In this document: one piece after another, positions 62,178 through 64,000 of the stretch
Numbering within the stretch: the first letter of the stretch is position 1
Layout of the letters: each line of letters begins with the position of its first letter
Source of the DNA: Caryophanales bacterium UBA5026
GTDB taxonomy: Bacteria > Bacillota_I > Bacilli_A > RF39 > UBA660
Assembly (NCBI GenBank): GCA_002416285.1
Contig: DICM01000020.1
Coordinates: 1 to 64,000 of the forward strand
Direction of reading: 5' to 3'
DNA length: 64,000 bases
Translations under genes and position numbers: made by a program
The notes under the pieces: model-generated
The model's input: only the letters and a program-made list of their open reading frames with translations
Told to the model about the DNA's origin: nothing
Databases searched by the model: none

Positions 62178-63470
62178 TTATTTTCGTACTAAATTAACTC
62201 CAGTATAATAATGTTTTAAAATTTGTTCATAATTGTATCCAGCATTAGCCATTCCATTTGCACCATATTGACTCATACCAACACCATGACCATAACCCCT
62301 CGTTGTGATTACTAAGTTTCCATTTTGGATAGTTAAATCAAAATCAGTGGAACGTAATCCTAGCATCGTTCTTAAATCAATTCCAGAATATATTTTTCCT
62401 CCAACTGCTACTGTTTCAACTCGTCCACTCACATTTCTAGAAATAGAGGCATTTACTAAATCTGTCTCATTAATTCCTAAAATTGATAAGACGATACCTA
62501 ATTCCTTTTCTGTCGTTCGTAGATAAGATGTTGCCGATTGATCCCAAGGACTATCGACACTGACTAAGTATGGAACATAATTTCCCCAAACATTCTGTGC
62601 CGATTCTGTTTTACCATTACTCGTTGAATGGTAAACTGCTTCGATATAATTGCCCTGGTAAGTCAGAACTAGATCTTTGGTACTTTCTACTGCACTTTTT
62701 ATCTTATTATAATAAATAGAATAGCTTCCACCCCATAAATTCTGCATCTCTCTTTCATCGATATAAGCTTGGGTTGAAACCGAATCAGTTAACCGTACTC
62801 CCTGACTTAATTTTTTTAGTGTATAAGTACGGGCAACAACTACTTGTGCTTTTAAAGCTTCATTTGAAAAAGAGGCAGGCATTTCAGCAGCTACTACACC
62901 GATTAAATAATCACTAAGTGCTAAAGTTACCACACTTCCATTTGTCCGATAAATAGTAACTGTTTGCTCCTGAACAATTGGTTCTGTTGGAATATTCGGT
63001 TGACTATTTTCTATTTGTGTGTTATTTACGTTATTTGATTTTGCCGTCGTGGATACACTACTTTGACTGGCCGGGTGATCATTGGTAATATCCATTTTTT
63101 CCTGTACTTCATCAGCTTCTTCTGAACTAGAAGTCTCAGTTTCCAATCCTTCGCTTTCATCACTCTGTATTATGTTTTGAGAAACATTACTGATACTTTC
63201 TACAATACTCGCATTATGGTAAAGATTGTAGTCTACTTTTCTTTCAGAAATTGGCAAAAATAAAGTTACTAAAGCAATCCCACCAATTACTAGTACAATC
63301 TTTGTTCCATTGAAGTCGATTTTTTTATCAAACAAATATTCTTTCACTTCCTCTAAAAAGGTATGTTTTTCTTTTTTACCATTGAAAGAAGAAAACTCAT
63401 AATTAAAATTTAAATGCAATACAAGAACTTCTTCTCCATTTATATTTTTAATATCATAATTATCAATCAT
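62178..63470 (-). CDS. SpoIID/LytB-domain membrane protein
   Basis: A 430-residue protein with a cytoplasmic N-terminus (~1-55), one membrane segment (~57-76), a Ser/Glu/Asn-rich linker (~80-170) and a SpoIID domain (~175-430). The SpoIID lytic-transglycosylase signature is present: catalytic Glu in GVVAAEMPASF, QAYIDE, and GYGHGVGMSQYGANGMA. In sporulators SpoIID degrades septal peptidoglycan; the same domain occurs as LytB-type amidase modifier in non-sporulators. The N-terminal cytoplasmic part is unusual compared with Bacillus SpoIID. Start preceded by ACTGGTGATAGT. Confidence 0.88.
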   Translation of the reverse strand: MIDNYDIKNINGEEVLVLHLNFNYEFSSFNGKKEKHTFLEEVKEYLFDKKIDFNGTKIVLVIGGIALVTLFLPISERKVDYNLYHNASIVESISNVSQNIIQSDESEGLETETSSSEEADEVQEKMDITNDHPASQSSVSTTAKSNNVNNTQIENSQPNIPTEPIVQEQTVTIYRTNGSVVTLALSDYLIGVVAAEMPASFSNEALKAQVVVARTYTLKKLSQGVRLTDSVSTQAYIDEREMQNLWGGSYSIYYNKIKSAVESTKDLVLTYQGNYIEAVYHSTSNGKTESAQNVWGNYVPYLVSVDSPWDQSATSYLRTTEKELGIVLSILGINETDLVNASISRNVSGRVETVAVGGKIYSGIDLRTMLGLRSTDFDLTIQNGNLVITTRGYGHGVGMSQYGANGMANAGYNYEQILKHYYTGVNLVRK

Positions 63471-63515
63471 ACTATCACCAGTTTTAGCTTAACCCAAAAC
63501 CTTTATTCCATACTG

Positions 63516-63544
63516 CTGCAAACAAAAAAGCACAACGTGCTTTT
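63516..63544 (-). terminator. Terminator of the Clp ATPase gene
   Basis: Minus strand: AAAAGCAC / GTGCTTTT, 3-base loop, then TTGTTTG. It overlaps the stop codon. Confidence 0.8.
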
Positions 63545-64000
63545 AGGATTTTAACGATATATTTTTCTCTGGATAAATTGATTTTAAATAAACCTTGTCT
63601 TTACCATCTAATAATTCATCGATTATTTGATTTTCAACTTTATCTTCAATCATCTTATCAAGTTGTCTAGCACCAAAGTCTTCATAATGTGATTCCTCTA
63701 ACAATTCATCATTAATTTGTTTATCAAATGATAATTTAATATTCTTCTTTTGATAATTTGTTTTTAATAGATCTAATTTCTGAGTAATCAGTGTCTTTAT
63801 CGTTTCCTTTTCTAGCAATTTAAAAACAACTAACTGGTCAATTCGATTGACAAACGGAATTCCAAAATGTTCCTTTAATTTACTAATGACATTACTCTTT
63901 CCAAGTTCTGCAAAACCAACTTTCTTTTGTTCAAATCCGATATTTGAAGTCATCATGATAACAATGTGATCAAAACGAATTGTTCGTCCTGTTGCATCTT
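63543..64000 (-). CDS. Clp-family AAA+ ATPase, C-terminal part (partial, runs off the right edge)
   Basis: The frame stays open to the window edge, giving at least 152 residues, beginning inside D-A-T-G-R-T-I-R-F-D-H-I-V-I-MMTSN, the second AAA+ module's sensor-1 region. Next come FVNRIDQLVVF (arginine-finger region) and the D2-small domain with GARQLDKMIEDKVEN (sensor 2). This matches ClpC/ClpE/ClpB-type unfoldases; the missing N-terminus prevents telling which. The strand and terminator mark its end. Confidence 0.9.
   Translation of the reverse strand, partial: DATGRTIRFDHIVIMMTSNIGFEQKKVGFAELGKSNVISKLKEHFGIPFVNRIDQLVVFKLLEKETIKTLITQKLDLLKTNYQKKNIKLSFDKQINDELLEESHYEDFGARQLDKMIEDKVENQIIDELLDGKDKVYLKSIYPEKNISLKS

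Overview
The window looks like chromosome of a strongly AT-rich, Gram-positive-type member of the Bacillota, class Bacilli in the broad sense, most plausibly an uncultured gut lineage near the Erysipelotrichales/RF39-type clades. The lineage is an inference. Its support is a PolC-type replicative polymerase, a T-box leader on a valS operon, gatCAB, a fused secDF, a comN-secDF...relA-dtd order with a spoVB-like gene divergent from comN (as in Bacillus), Shine-Dalgarno-led genes, and a choloylglycine-hydrolase-family enzyme typical of gut bacteria. TGA is used as a stop codon (gatA and the GntR gene end in TGA inside ATGA overlaps), so this is not the Mycoplasma code. Almost everything is on the minus strand; the exceptions are an alpha/beta hydrolase, a GntR-ABC operon, tRNA-Gly, the spoVB-like gene and a radical SAM gene.

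Layout. 1-3.8 kb: a prepilin-like protein with a large C-terminal domain, cut by the left edge, and a membrane sensor with two solute-binding domains and a degenerate GGDEF domain. 3.8-7 kb: gatCAB. 7.1-9.9 kb: hydrolase and a GntR/ABC exporter operon with a clear operator. 10.1-12.9 kb: tRNA-Gly and a three-gene nucleotide-salvage-like operon that includes a nucleotidase/nucleoside-hydrolase fusion. 13-18.7 kb: stand-alone genes (SDR enzyme, serine hydrolase plus DUF1287 protein, XRE regulator, choloylglycine hydrolase family). 18.7-26.3 kb: one long operon comN-secDF-hyp-relA-dtd-AI-2E-type permease-hyp. 26.4-39.4 kb: spoVB-like flippase, exported lysozyme-fold protein, NfeD/SPFH pair, a 775-aa coiled-coil protein with a DUF1292 protein, a YfcC-like permease, radical SAM protein, tex and a J-domain protein. 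39.4-44.2 kb: two tandem, very large prepilin-like proteins carrying thrombospondin type-1-like repeats. 44.2-56.6 kb: polA, licD-like gene, a two-ATPase/one-permease ABC operon, polC. 56.7-58.4 kb: three tandem small pilin-like genes. 58.6-62.1 kb: T-box, HD-domain protein and valS. 62.2-64 kb: a SpoIID-like protein and the C-terminus of a Clp ATPase cut by the right edge.

The distinctive theme is a surface system of six prepilin-like genes in three clusters, each gene apparently its own transcription unit with a TTGAC/TTGAT -35 promoter and a hairpin terminator where these could be seen. They fall in three size classes: small stalk-like subunits, a stalk-plus-lectin-like-fold candidate tip, and two long TSP1-repeat proteins whose last ~165 residues have diverged while the rest stayed nearly identical. 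No assembly ATPase, platform protein or prepilin peptidase is in the window, so what builds or exports them must lie elsewhere. The TSP1-repeat prepilins are the best candidate for an undescribed system here.
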